Shown one piece after another: positions 53,260 to 64,000 of a DNA stretch of 64,000 nt. The DNA comes from Crotophaga sulcirostris (taxonomy: Eukaryota; Chordata; Aves; Cuculiformes; Crotophagidae), in contig VYZB01000334.1 in assembly GCA_013397455.1 (NCBI GenBank), forward strand, positions 911,986 to 975,985, in the 5' to 3' direction. Both the position numbers and the translations under genes were made by a program. Below the pieces are notes generated by a model. The model saw only the letters and a program-made list of their open reading frames with translations. It ran no database searches and was not told the origin of the DNA. Position 1 is the stretch's first letter; every line of letters starts with the position of its first letter.

Positions 53260-54761
53260 ATTCTGAAATCTCCCTTTTCTCTGCCAGCCTTTCTCATTCC
53301 CCTTCACCTTCTGAGACCCCAATAGACTCTTCAGAGACCTTCTTCCATGCTTTTTTCCCACTTAAATCCCTTCTGCTATAACTTAAAAACTCAGTTTCTC
53401 CTTTAGGTCAATCCTGTTAACTGTGTCTTGTTCACTTTTACTAAGTATACATATATATCTCCCCAGATTCTTGCAAGTTTATGGTACATGAATTTATTTA
53501 AACACATTTTGACAATAATTTCCTCATGAGTAACAGACTGATAATCCACAAGAACAAGAAAATAGTTTCCTAAGTTCCCATTTAGAAAAAGTTACCAGTT
53601 CTACTCCAAGTCTTCCAATATACTCCAGGTTCTGTTTCTCAAAGTGCCTTTTCATTTATACAAGTTATATTGTTTCAATACATTGCTGTTACATTCTGCT
53701 TAAGCATTTCATATTCTGAACAACCCAAATATTTTTCCATGCACAATGGAAGAATGCCTCTGTAACATGCACAAATTTTAACTTTACCAAGTAAAAGTCA
53801 AGTCTGAGTTACAGTTTGGAAATATCCTAAAGTGATATTTTTCTCATCACACTTTGCAAGTAAATTTATACTTTATTGTTGTTGTTGCTGCTCAGCAACA
53901 TAAAAATTATAAATCTTTGAAAATAGGAATTTGTAATGAACACACAGTTAGTTTCTTAAATTACAGCACTGAGAGACAAACAAGTACCACTATAATGAAG
54001 ATAATTAAAGGGCCATGTTAAGGAGGGGCATCTGCATAGGAAAAGTAACAATTTTACTGATGGTAGTTTTACTATCCTATTATATTTTCGTGCACCCTGT
54101 AGAGTCTCACCATCATTTGAAGCTGTGCTACTCAAAGAAAAAACAAGTTATTAGCCCTTAATCTCTTTAAACCAAAGTAGTATTTCTAGTTTTGGCCAAC
54201 TGGTCCTGTGTTTTTAAAAGTTCCTTCTTTGAAGAACTGAAACACTTTCATTTACCCAGAACAGCAGATGTATAGCACACTTGGGGACAAATGAGATGAG
54301 TGAATTGTGTACTGAATTTTTAATGATGTTTGCCTGGCAGAGACTTCAGAAAGCACTTTTGAAGATTAAAAACTAAGTTAGTAATGAGTAGTTTTCTTCA
54401 TTTCAAAACTATATGGAAAGACACACTTTCATATTCAGAAGCTTCTGTAAGACATTCTGACCTTAACTTCTTTCCATTATCCTAAAGGTAAAAAAATGGA
54501 GTGGGCAAGACACTAACTGAAAACAATGTAAATTGCACACAAAGCTCCTTTCAATCCCCAATAAAAATCTTTCCCGTGACAAAGTTTATGCCTCATAAAA
54601 CCCTTGATTTGGTGACAAGTAATATGCTTTTTGAAGCTGAAGAGATTTTATTTAGAATATGAAACATTTAAAAACCTGGAATTTATAACTTAATTTACAT
54701 AATTAGCCACACTTCCTTCTTACAATTCTTACAGTTCCAGAACTAAAAAAAAAAATAAAAA
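53260..54761. other. Unique non-coding sequence
   Basis: No gene or repeat recognised. A short GTT/GCT triplet run lies at about 53877-53891. An A-rich run at about 54746-54771 directly precedes the CR1 sequence. Confidence 0.55.
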
Positions 54762-56362
54762 TCAGGTTGGTTGCATTAGGAGGGTTTTCCTTTCATGACA
54801 ATGGGACTTTCTTCAATGACTCTAGACTATAACAGCATGGGATCCACTTGACTAGAAAGAGTATGGGAAACCTTGGAAGTAGGCTGTTCTATTTGGTGAG
54901 GCAGGTTTTAAATTGAAGGACTTAGAAAGTGGGGTCCTAAATGGCAATGCTGATTCGATCACACCAAACTGGGAAATAAGACAGGCCAACCAGGACACTG
55001 AAAAAAAATCTCAGTTACCTGCTTCCCATGACAAGAACCAGAACAAAAACATTCTTAAGGATCTGTATCCTCCTCCAGTCCTCCAGGGAAATCTGCAACC
55101 TTAAGTACTAGCCCAAAATGTTTGTGCACCAATGCATGTAACTGAGAGAGCAAATAAAAAGTAGAAATCTTTGTGTGGTTGCAGATCACTGCATTGTGAT
55201 CACAGAGACATGATGGGATAGCTCCCATGACTGGCAACGCTGTCATAAAGGACTACATGCTTTTTAGAAAAGACAGGTCAGCAAGTTGAGGGCATGCAGT
55301 TGCTCTTTATGTCAGAGAGCAACTGGAATGTATCAAGCTCAGCCTAGCTGTGGACGAGAAATTAGTCGAGAGCTTAAGGATAAGAATCAAGGGGCCGTTT
55401 AATGTGGGGGACACTGTTGTGGGTGTCTATTACAGGCCACCTGATCAAAAAGAGGAAATTGACACGGCATCCTACAGGCAGCTGCAAGTTGCATCACGAT
55501 AACAGGCCCTGGTTTTCACGGGGGGTCTTAAACCACCTGGATATTTGCTGGGAAGACAAAACAGCTAGCAACACACAGTCCAAGAGATAACTACAGAGCT
55601 CTCATGATAACTTCTTCAGGCCAGTGGTGGAGGACCCAAAGAGAAGAGGATTGATGCTTAACCTTGTACTAACAAACTAAGAAAGTGTGGTTGGTAAAGT
55701 GAAAGCTGAGGGCATCTGTGGCTACAGTGACCACAAGAAGGTGGAGTTCAGGATCCTGCATGGAAGAAGCAGGACAATAAGCAGGATTACAAATCTGGAC
55801 TTCAGGAGCGATAACTTTAACCTCTCTAAAGACCTACTTGGAAGAATCTTGTGGGTTAGGACTCTAGCAGGAGAGCTGGGCAATATTCAATCACTTCCTT
55901 CTCCAAGCTCAGGGTTCTTAGGAGTAAGAAATAGAGCAAAGCAGGCAAGAGGACTGCATGGATGAGTAAGAAGGTCCTGGAAAAAACTCAAATGAAAGAA
56001 GAAGTTTCAAGAGGATGGAAAAAGTGTCTTGGGAGGATTATTGGATTGCTGTTTGAGTACGCAGGAATGCAACAAGTAAGTTTAAAGCCCATTTGGAATT
56101 AAATCTAGCAAAGGACATCAAGGAGAGCAAAAAAGGCTTCTCCAAGCACATCAATAGCAACACCAAGACTAGGGAAAACATGAGCCCACTGCTAAATGAG
56201 GTGGGGGCCTTTGTGATAGGGGATGCAGAGAAGGCAGAGTTACTGAATGTCTTTGCTTCAGGCTTTATGGTTAAGGCCAGCCTTCAGAAATCCTAGACAC
56301 TGGAAAAAAGAAATTCTGGAGAAAAGAGTACTGTCCTTTAGTCTAGGAGGATAAGGTTAGAG
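54762..56362 (+). mobile_element. CR1 LINE, left part: ORF1 C-terminus to ORF2 endonuclease
   Basis: The segment opens in the last part of the CR1 ORF1 esterase-like domain: HDNGTFFND (about 54802-54828), then HGIHLTRK and a stop near 54911. The ORF1-ORF2 junction follows, with DLYPPPVLQGNLQ at about 55061-55099. ORF2 then shows its endonuclease domain, with VALYVREQLECIKL-like codons near 55300, GVYYRPPDQ (ending near 55448), GYSDHKKVEFRIL at 55720-55758 including the catalytic SDH, then SRITNLDF. It continues into the linker ELNLAKDIKESKKGF (56096-56140) and TRENMSPLLNEVGAF. Several stops and frameshifts break the frame, so it encodes no working enzyme. In the esterase motif the usual DGIHL reads HGIHL, losing the presumed catalytic aspartate. 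Similarity ends near GGATAAGGTTAGAG at about 56362, well before the reverse transcriptase. Confidence 0.92.
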
Positions 56363-59300
56363 TTAGCTCTCCTTACTATAACCCTCTGTAGGGCCATAAT
56401 CCTATTTATTGCCCCTCTTCTTCTACACAGGATCATTAATTCCACTATTTCATGGTCAACCGCAATTGATGTATACTACTACACTACTTATCTTGTCAAT
56501 AAATTATTTATATATATGTAATATTTACACATATAAAACAAAAATCCCATAATTCAGGAAAAAAGGAATTGTTCTAAAAAATCATGTGTATTTCAACAAA
56601 AGAAATATTTTTGCAAAAAGTATTTTGTCTAAAAATTAGACTTACTATAGCTATCGATTATTCAAGTAAGGCAAGTCCAGTAATTTCTATTAATAGTACA
56701 TTAGTGTTGCTGGCTTTAATAGGCAGGGGGAGAAAAGAGGTTTGTATAGGTCCCGATACATGTACTGTCACCAGAGCTTCAAAGTTGCTTCCAGAAATGT
56801 GTGCTGCTCTTTCTTTCTTCACACAACATCTTTGAAGCAAATCCTCTGACTGGATATGTTGGCATTGGAAGAAAAAAGTCCACCTGTTTTACTCGCATAA
56901 AGAATCACATTGAGTAGTCACAGTCTGATTCATGTAATTTTCACCTGTGCTGTGTGAACAGTGATAGCAGTAAAAAAACCCCATGCTTGCAAATAAACCA
57001 TAGAAAATCCCTATGTTATTGATTCTTTGAAAGTATTCCAGAATTCCTCACAGTGTGACAATGCTTCTTCCAACCACAGTTAACAGGCAATTCTGTTTTT
57101 TTGCTGGAGTATTTGTTTATCTGTCCCTTTCAATGAAGCTATAAATGTGAGAAAGATACAGAGGCTGACTTGGTCCCATGCATGTGAGAATGATACGGAA
57201 GCTGAGTTGGCCTCATGAACCAACTCCTTTTTTACAAATATAGTGTAGCCAAGTGCCCACACAGAGTCCCTTACATTTGTCAGCAGCTTTTCAAGTGTTT
57301 GGTTACAGTCCTTCCAAGATAATCTTCCTGCAAAATGAGTGAATGAGACACAGGAACCAGTAAAACGATTTTAGTCCAGTTGTTTCCAGCGTACATCATT
57401 TCCAAACAGGCCAGTTGCTTTCTTCATAATGCTGGAGATGTCTGAAACATAACCCTCTCGTGATGAAGCAGATATCAGTGATGTTCCAACTATTTGTTGC
57501 TTGCCCTTACTGTTCCAGCATGCCATTGAGTACTGTTGACCTTGGGTTTTGCCAGTACACACTGCATCATTGCGTCAACCCCCTACTCTGCTGCTCCCGC
57601 AGCTTACCATTTTTACTTTCCTGTCCAGTGACCTGGGCTACAAGGTCTAAAACTTTGCACCAGAGGCCAGGTAGGAGGTCAGCAAACATCTCCATTCCTT
57701 GACCACATAGGAAAACTCATCTGTGCAGGAGTGAAAGTTTTCTCACAGGTCGACTAGAGAGGACCTTTCATCACCTTGTATCTCTGCGTCTCCAGACTTC
57801 TGATTTTGCTTGGTTTAGCGCATAAACTTTCATGCCTCATGTCCCACCATTCTTCCTCTTGCTGCAGAATGACAGATTGTCTACAAAGGTACTCTGAAAG
57901 GACTCTCTCCTGTAGCTTATGCAAAGAAAAGTCTTAGGTGTGTAATTCAAGTCCAGCAGTCTGGAAGCCTGATGATGAAGAAGAGTTAATTACTTCAAAT
58001 GGGTCTAGTCACCACTTTCTTACAGCAACAGCATCAGAGTGTGATGATTATTCCATAAAAATGAACTGATGTTATCAAAATGAGTAGAATGCATTCACAT
58101 TTTTAATACAAAGTTAAAAAAAAATATTGTCCTACAGATTTCCTGAACCCTTTTTTAAGAACATTGATCATTTAAAACGTGGAGGACTTAATCGAGGAAT
58201 CCAATTATTTTTTCTACTATCTGAAAGTCACATTTGTATTAAGTACATTCTTACACATCTATATTCACCCAAGATGCCCATACTGGCCTGTTTCTGCTAT
58301 TGTTATGAAGTTTACAGGTAGAAAATATTTTTGGTTTTCTTAAGGCCCTTGTTTTGGGGTGGAGAAAAGAGAGAGGCTGCATGTGAAGGCAGTCGTTGCT
58401 AAAGGCAACGTATTTTTAAATACGAAGACACAATTTTGTATTTCACTGGAATTTTATTATGGTAGGACATGTTCAGCATGAGAAAGCTAATGCCAAATGC
58501 TGTTGAGTTTGCACATACATGTAGTCCTTATGTCTTTTAATGACGTCTTCTTTTACCCACTTCTGTCTTTCATAGTAAGGTAAAAATCTGGTGGTTCCCA
58601 GTTGAGTGACTAACTGTATTGCAACTTTCTTGACAAACAGCAAAGTGCTCTAAGATACCTTCCTCTGCATGTTTTCATGGCACTCTGACTACTCAGACCT
58701 ATGGAAGCTCAGTCATAATATTCTGTCCAGTTTAAGTACAGCACAAATACCTCAGTCAAAGTTCTGCTCTTTTTTGATGTACATACCGATCAAGCATTCA
58801 TTTACCAGTAGCGCTTGCAGGTTTTGGGTGAATATTACTGTCATAAGGGGCAAGTGTGCCGATGTACAGGCTACTCTTACCTTGTAGCTTTTAAAACATT
58901 CCTATCTCCTAAGCTTAGTTCATGTGAGCATAGTGCAAACAAATGTAAAACTAGGAACAACACAGGCTACTGGAAACACAAAATGTTTGAAAAGGGATGC
59001 CTTTCCTACAAAATAATACTCATGCAGCACTGTTTATACGGAGCCTTGCCTAAGAGTTCATTCCTGTGGTAAATAATCCATGAATTTAGCCCATTCCTGG
59101 AGCTCTTTATGACCATTAGGCAGAATCACGTGATGCAATTTCGAGCTTGATTGCAAATCAGTGTCAGATGTTGAAATTTTTTACTTTATTTTATTTTTGC
59201 TTCTCAGAGCACTACGGGAGACAAGGAGAATGATTTATATTGCCACCTTAAACATTTATGAAAAAATAGATAGAAGTAATACTAGGCTGACTAGATTTAC

Positions 59301-62300
59301 TAATAGCACTGTATATCTAATCGCAGACTCCATGCTGTCAACTAAAAAGTATTTCTGGATCCCTGGTGTACTTTTCATGACGACAGGGGCTTTATTCAAA
59401 TGAATAAGCACAGAGGGGAGTACTTGCAGAACTTCTTTTCTGTTCTGATTACTTTAGTTGTAAAGAAAGATTTTGTCAAATTAATGCCTACTGAAGAGAT
59501 GGAAATAGACTTGGTAGAAGTGCTCACAAACTGAGAATGCCCCATGCTCTGTGCTTAGGCAAAACTCCAACTGGTTAATTACTTTAAAAATCTTTGTGTT
59601 CAGCATCTGGTCTGAATGTACCGAGTTTCGCTGAAAACCGCAGATGCAATCTGTTTATTGGTTTTTTTCTATTAACTTCTACATGTGATTGACTTAAACA
59701 GAGGAGAAAAAGGCATAGCAAATGACCAACTATGAATAACACAGAATAAGTTTTTACATACAGTGAAAAGTAAAGAACCACGGAAACAAAGAACTGAGCC
59801 TTATTGCTACTTTACATACTAATTAATTCTATGATTTCAATACTTTCTTTTCGTTATTTTGCTTGGACTTCATTTTGTATAACAGAGAAACCATAAACTT
59901 ATGCTTGTAAAGTACTTTGATAAGTATAATGAAAAGCACTATAGAAGTGTTACAAGTTATGCTAGTTTAGTTTCATAAATTTTGCTGCGTCACTATCTAT
60001 TCATAAGCTCAGTATATCTGTAGTGCTATGACTGGTGGACTGTCACAGGGGATATCAGCAATAGTGAAAAGTCACAATCTTACGAACAGTGTCTTATCTT
60101 GTTTCCACTGAAGCCAGTGGAATATTTACAGTAACTTCAGAGGGAGTATATCTATTCTCATAATTTTCTTTGAAAATTACAACTAGAGGAGAATACAAGT
60201 ATTTTCTAAAAACAGAGGTTTCTTAGAATAACAGACAGTATTGCAGCAAAACAAACAAGCAAAATCTCTGCCCTTCTATTAAGACAAAGTCCAAATCACT
60301 TGTCTTAAATTCAATAATGTTTTAATTTCTTCAAGAGTTCTCCTATTTATGTGTGTTATAAGTACCTGGCTAGTAATAAATATACTTTCCCTTTAAAAAA
60401 TGCTATAGGAATAGAAAGCTTTCAATACGTTGTATCCATAACCAACAAGACAGTCAGAAATGAGGAAAGGAATGCTAAGTCTGCTTGAAATCAAAAGAAG
60501 CTGGATGCTACACAGGGAAGTCTGTTTAAGGCATGAAGTGCCTCAAAGCTTGGCAGAGTTCAAAACAGAAGTTAAATCTGGCTTAGTAACTGCATCAACA
60601 GGCCGGAAACAGTAATATTATTAAAATTATGAAGCACATCAGAGATGCAACTTGCCTCACAGATTCATTCATAGTGATTTTGCCTGAATTATTTAAATGC
60701 AGTTAATTCTCAATTTTTTTTTTTCGCAAGCAGAGTACTTGTTTAGCAGTCACTGAGAGCAATCGTGCAGTAATGACACCACTGTTTCTTCGATGGTAGC
60801 ACACCAGGGAGATGATTAGCTGAAACAAAAAAAAAAAAAAATCCAGCCATTCCCAAAAAGAGTGAACCTGCATTTGCCTGACTGAACCTGTATAGACATT
60901 TCCAGGTCTTGGAAATACTCTCTTTTTCCAAAAGTTTCCTGAGACGTCTAATAACTTTGTGCATATCTGTGGTGCCATTCCCGCCCTTGTACACCCTTCT
61001 TGAAGCACAGCAACAATTAACTTTGGCTAGTCTTGCAAATGTAATTCATGCTCAACACAGACAACACAAGATTTCCTTTCTTTGTTTTATGGTTTTCCCA
61101 TCACAATTTTTGTGCAAAAGGTTAGAGTACTTCAGAGCGTAACATCACCACAAAGCTGTGTAGGGTGTGACAAAGGAAGGAGGTAAAGAAATTGACACCC
61201 TTCTAGTCTCAAGTGAAGCCTTGTGCTTCTGTCTGGTTACACATGCCTCACTGTATCCCTGTCACAGGATGTCACAGGCTCCATGTTACTCACATCTCCA
61301 GAGGTTGCAGTGCAGGTCTATACGTGTTAACAGTAGGGACGACTGGCCTCATAAACATTTGCTTTACGTCTTCTCTGGAAAAAAGATGACAGAACTGTGA
61401 AGTCCTATCACCTCAAAACCAACATTCTCAGTCTGCAGACTGTAGTTGGTCATCTTTCTGTCCCTGAGTAATATGTGTATGCATGTCCACATATTGAAGA
61501 CATCATGTTGCAATAGACTCGGTGCACCTGGTCACTGCTAACACACTAAGCAGTACCAAAGTTTGCTTTCACTTGTTGTCTCTGTTGCATCTAATAACAA
61601 GAGTAACAGAATCAGATAAAACATTTTTAGAACAACTTCCTATATTACCAGCTTTATATCTTTTGGAAAGAAATAAATTATGCTAATCAGTGTTCTGGCT
61701 AGAATTCTCTGAGTGAAAGCATTTGTAGTAAGCAGATACAACTCGGTCTGCTGTATTAACATTATTAGGAAATAGGGGTCTAACATCTACCATAACCCTG
61801 TCTTTCTAAAGAAAGGTACAGATAGGCTAGAGCACACATTAAAAGAAGCTAAGTTGTGCATCTTGGTGATATGCACAATAAAGTCAGAAAATAATTTATC
61901 CATACAGGAAGAATGACGAAGAAGACTGAGTTGCTTCAAGCAACTGTCTAAATGTTACAGTTACGTCAGGAGAGAGAACTATTTGATGAAAATATCTTTA
62001 GATCAATGGTGCCATATATCACTGACTTTATACAAATGTAAGTAAGATGGGTTGAATTTAACAAGATGCATACAGTCACTATCCTAATAGTCCATCAGAT
62101 TAATTCAATTTTAATTTTTTAGTTTTTCTAATTTCTCCTAGGTTGAATTATGAAAAAAAGTTTTCAAATTCCTCTTACTCTACATTTTGAGTTCAAATCA
62201 CTGTTTAAGATAGCTCAGACCCAAAGAAAGGTCATATCTACAAAAAAAAATATTCTAGATCCCAAATATGTTTAATGTTATATGTAAGGAAAAGAACTCA

Positions 62301-62339
62301 TTACTCCAATAAGTTTGTGATTGGTGATGCGATAAATCC
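56363..62339. other. Roughly 6-kb sequence separating two CR1 parts
   Basis: AT-rich sequence with no LTR, LINE or gene recognised. It interrupts what otherwise reads as one CR1 element. A GC-richer block at about 57200-57960 has several medium open frames on both strands (for example 57371-57562 and 57460-57702) but no known motif. A run of 15 A lies at 60827-60841. No terminal repeats or target duplications are visible at the two junctions. Confidence 0.55.
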
Positions 62340-63838
62340 CTGAGGAAATTGGCTGATGGAGTTGGCAAGCCTCTCCCCACAATATTTGAAAAGTCATGGC
62401 AGTCAAGTGATGTCCCTGGTGACTCAAAAATTTTTAACATTGCACTTATTTTTTCCAACGGGTAGAAAGGAGAGTACTGGGAACTACCAACCTGTTAGTC
62501 TCACATCTGTGCCTGGGAATATCGTGAAACAGATACTCCTAGAAACTACGCTAAGACACATGCAGTACAGGGAGGAGATTTGAGACAGCCGACGTGGCTT
62601 CACCAAAGGCAAGTCATGCTTGACCATCCTAGTGGCTTTGTATGATGGAATAACTCTACATTAATGGACAAGTAAAGAGTTGTGGGTGCTATCTATCTGG
62701 ACTTCTGTAAGGCTTTTGACACTTTCCCCAAGACATTCTTCTCTCTAATTTGGAGAGAGATGGAATTGATGGATGGAGTATTTGGCAGATAAGGAATTGG
62801 CTGGATAGTCTCATATAGAGAGTAGTAGTCGACAGCTTGGTGTCTCAATGAAGACCAATAACAAGTGGTATTCCTACGGATTCCATACTGGAAGTAGTAG
62901 TGTTTAATATCTTAATCAATGACACAGACAGTGGGATCAAGTGCATCTTCAGCAAGTTTGCAGATGACACCAAGCTCAGTGATGCAGCTGACACACCTGA
63001 GGGATGAGATGCTGTCCAGAGAGATATGGAAAAACTCAAGAAGTGTATCCATGTGGATTTCCAAAGATTCCACAAGGGTAAGTACAAGGTTCTACATCTG
63101 GGCTGGGGCAACCCCAGTATCAATACAGTATGGAGGATGAAGGAATCGAGAGCAGCCCTGCAAAGAATGGTACCTGCTGGGTATGAACTGGCAATGGGCT
63201 CTCATTGCCCAGAAGACCATCCTGGTCTGCATCAAAAAAAACTGTGGCCAGCAGGTTGAGGGAAGTGATTCTGCATGTCTGCTATGGTGAGATCCCCCCG
63301 GAGTACCGTGTCTAGTTCTGGAGTCCTCAGCATAGTGAAGGTGTGGACTTGTTGGAAAGGATCCAGATGAGGGCAACAGAAATGATGAGGGAGTGGAACA
63401 TATCTTCTTTGAGGAAAGCCTGAGAGCGGGAATTGTTCAACCTGGAGAAGAGAAGATGCTGGGAAGACTTTGTTGCTGCCTTTCAAGTATTTGAAGGAGT
63501 CTTATAAGAAAGATGGGGACAGACTTTTAACTGGATCTGTGGTAATAAAATAAAGGGTAGTTGTTTTAAAGTAAAAGAGAGTAGATTCCGACTAGATATA
63601 AAGAAGAAATCTTTTTTACAATGAGGGTGGTTAAACACTGGAATATGTTGCCCAGAGAGGTAGTAGTTGCTGCATCCCTGGAAACATGCAACAGCAGGTT
63701 GAACAGGGAGTTTGAGCAATCCGATTTTGTTGAAATGTTTTGTTTTTATTGCAGGGAAGGTTGGACTAAATTATGTTTAAAGGTCCCTTCCAACCCAAAC
63801 CCAAACAATTCTGGTTTTATACGATCCTAAGATTCTAT
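62340..63838 (+). mobile_element. CR1 LINE, right part: reverse transcriptase to 3' end
   Basis: It starts at CTGAGGAAATTGGCTGATGG, the region just before the reverse transcriptase. Translated pieces show [15 protein letters not shown] (about 62479-62523), GFTKGKSCLTIL-like codons, then YLDFCKAFDTFPK at 62694-62732. The polymerase motif FADDT is at 62957-62971, with the two catalytic aspartates intact. LHLGWGNPSI follows near 63092. The C-terminus RVVKHWNMLPREVVVAASLE begins at 63624. The 3' untranslated part holds GGTCCCTTCCAACCCAAACC, and the tail GATTCTATTC ends near 63838. Frame changes and stops disrupt the enzyme. Together with 54762-56362 it gives about 3.1 kb of a 4.5-kb-class CR1, in order and orientation. 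Confidence 0.94.
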
Positions 63839-64000
63839 TCAACCATGTAGATAAACGTCGCAGAAGAGTTGATGGAACACTTGACTAACAGTGTCTAATT
63901 ACCTTTGCCTTGACAAACAAAAAGATTAGTGCATGCTGGATATTCCAGAGAATAATATGAATCACCCTAGGTAATGAGAATCCTAAGGATGACTAGAGTC
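63839..64000. other. Flanking unique sequence
   Basis: The last 160 bases after the CR1 tail show no recognisable feature. Confidence 0.55.

Noticed and set aside
62919..63486. Several 70-90 codon frames on both strands as genes
   Set aside because: They are out-of-frame or antisense readings of the CR1 reverse transcriptase region.

Overview
The window looks like a stretch of bird nuclear genome, intergenic or deep intronic, with no convincing protein-coding gene, tRNA, rRNA, CRISPR array or operon. It is AT-rich, and open frames are short (139 codons at most) and scattered over all six frames. Its recognisable repeats are CR1 LINE fragments plus two LTRs of endogenous-retrovirus type. Typical avian CR1 3' ends are visible, for example a minus-strand ATAGAATCATTTAG followed by GGAAAAGACCTCTAAGAT. 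There are no mammalian L1/Alu-like elements. Assignment to birds rests on remembered family consensus, not on a database search.

Layout. 1-1664: unique sequence. 1665-2330 (-): piece of a CR1 first open reading frame. 2331-11428: unique sequence with a 35-base assembly gap at 9319-9353 and a faint CR1 relic near 6318. 11429-15115: two minus-strand CR1 3' ends, a TA-rich tract and one old plus-strand CR1 end. 15116-33888: mostly unique, with one minus-strand CR1 end at 25930. 33889-43632: a CR1 fragment (-), a short tandem repeat, a probable LINE relic near 41170 and a plus-strand CR1 3' end at 43412. 49188-50258: a minus-strand CR1 followed 23 bases later by a complete-looking solo LTR. 52391-53259: a perfect 29-base tandem duplication and a second, unrelated LTR in the opposite orientation.

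The most notable structure is at the right end. CR1 sequence at 54762-56362 runs from the end of ORF1 through the ORF2 endonuclease domain. CR1 sequence at 62340-63838 resumes in the same orientation, close to where the first part stops, and continues through the reverse transcriptase to the 3' end. About 6 kb of apparently unrelated sequence lies between. The simplest reading is one CR1 copy split by an insertion or rearrangement.

All LINE reading frames are broken by stops and frameshifts, so no element here looks active. I found nothing that supports a novel biological system. The useful content is the repeat history of a gene-poor region. Boundaries of old repeats are good to roughly 10-30 bases.
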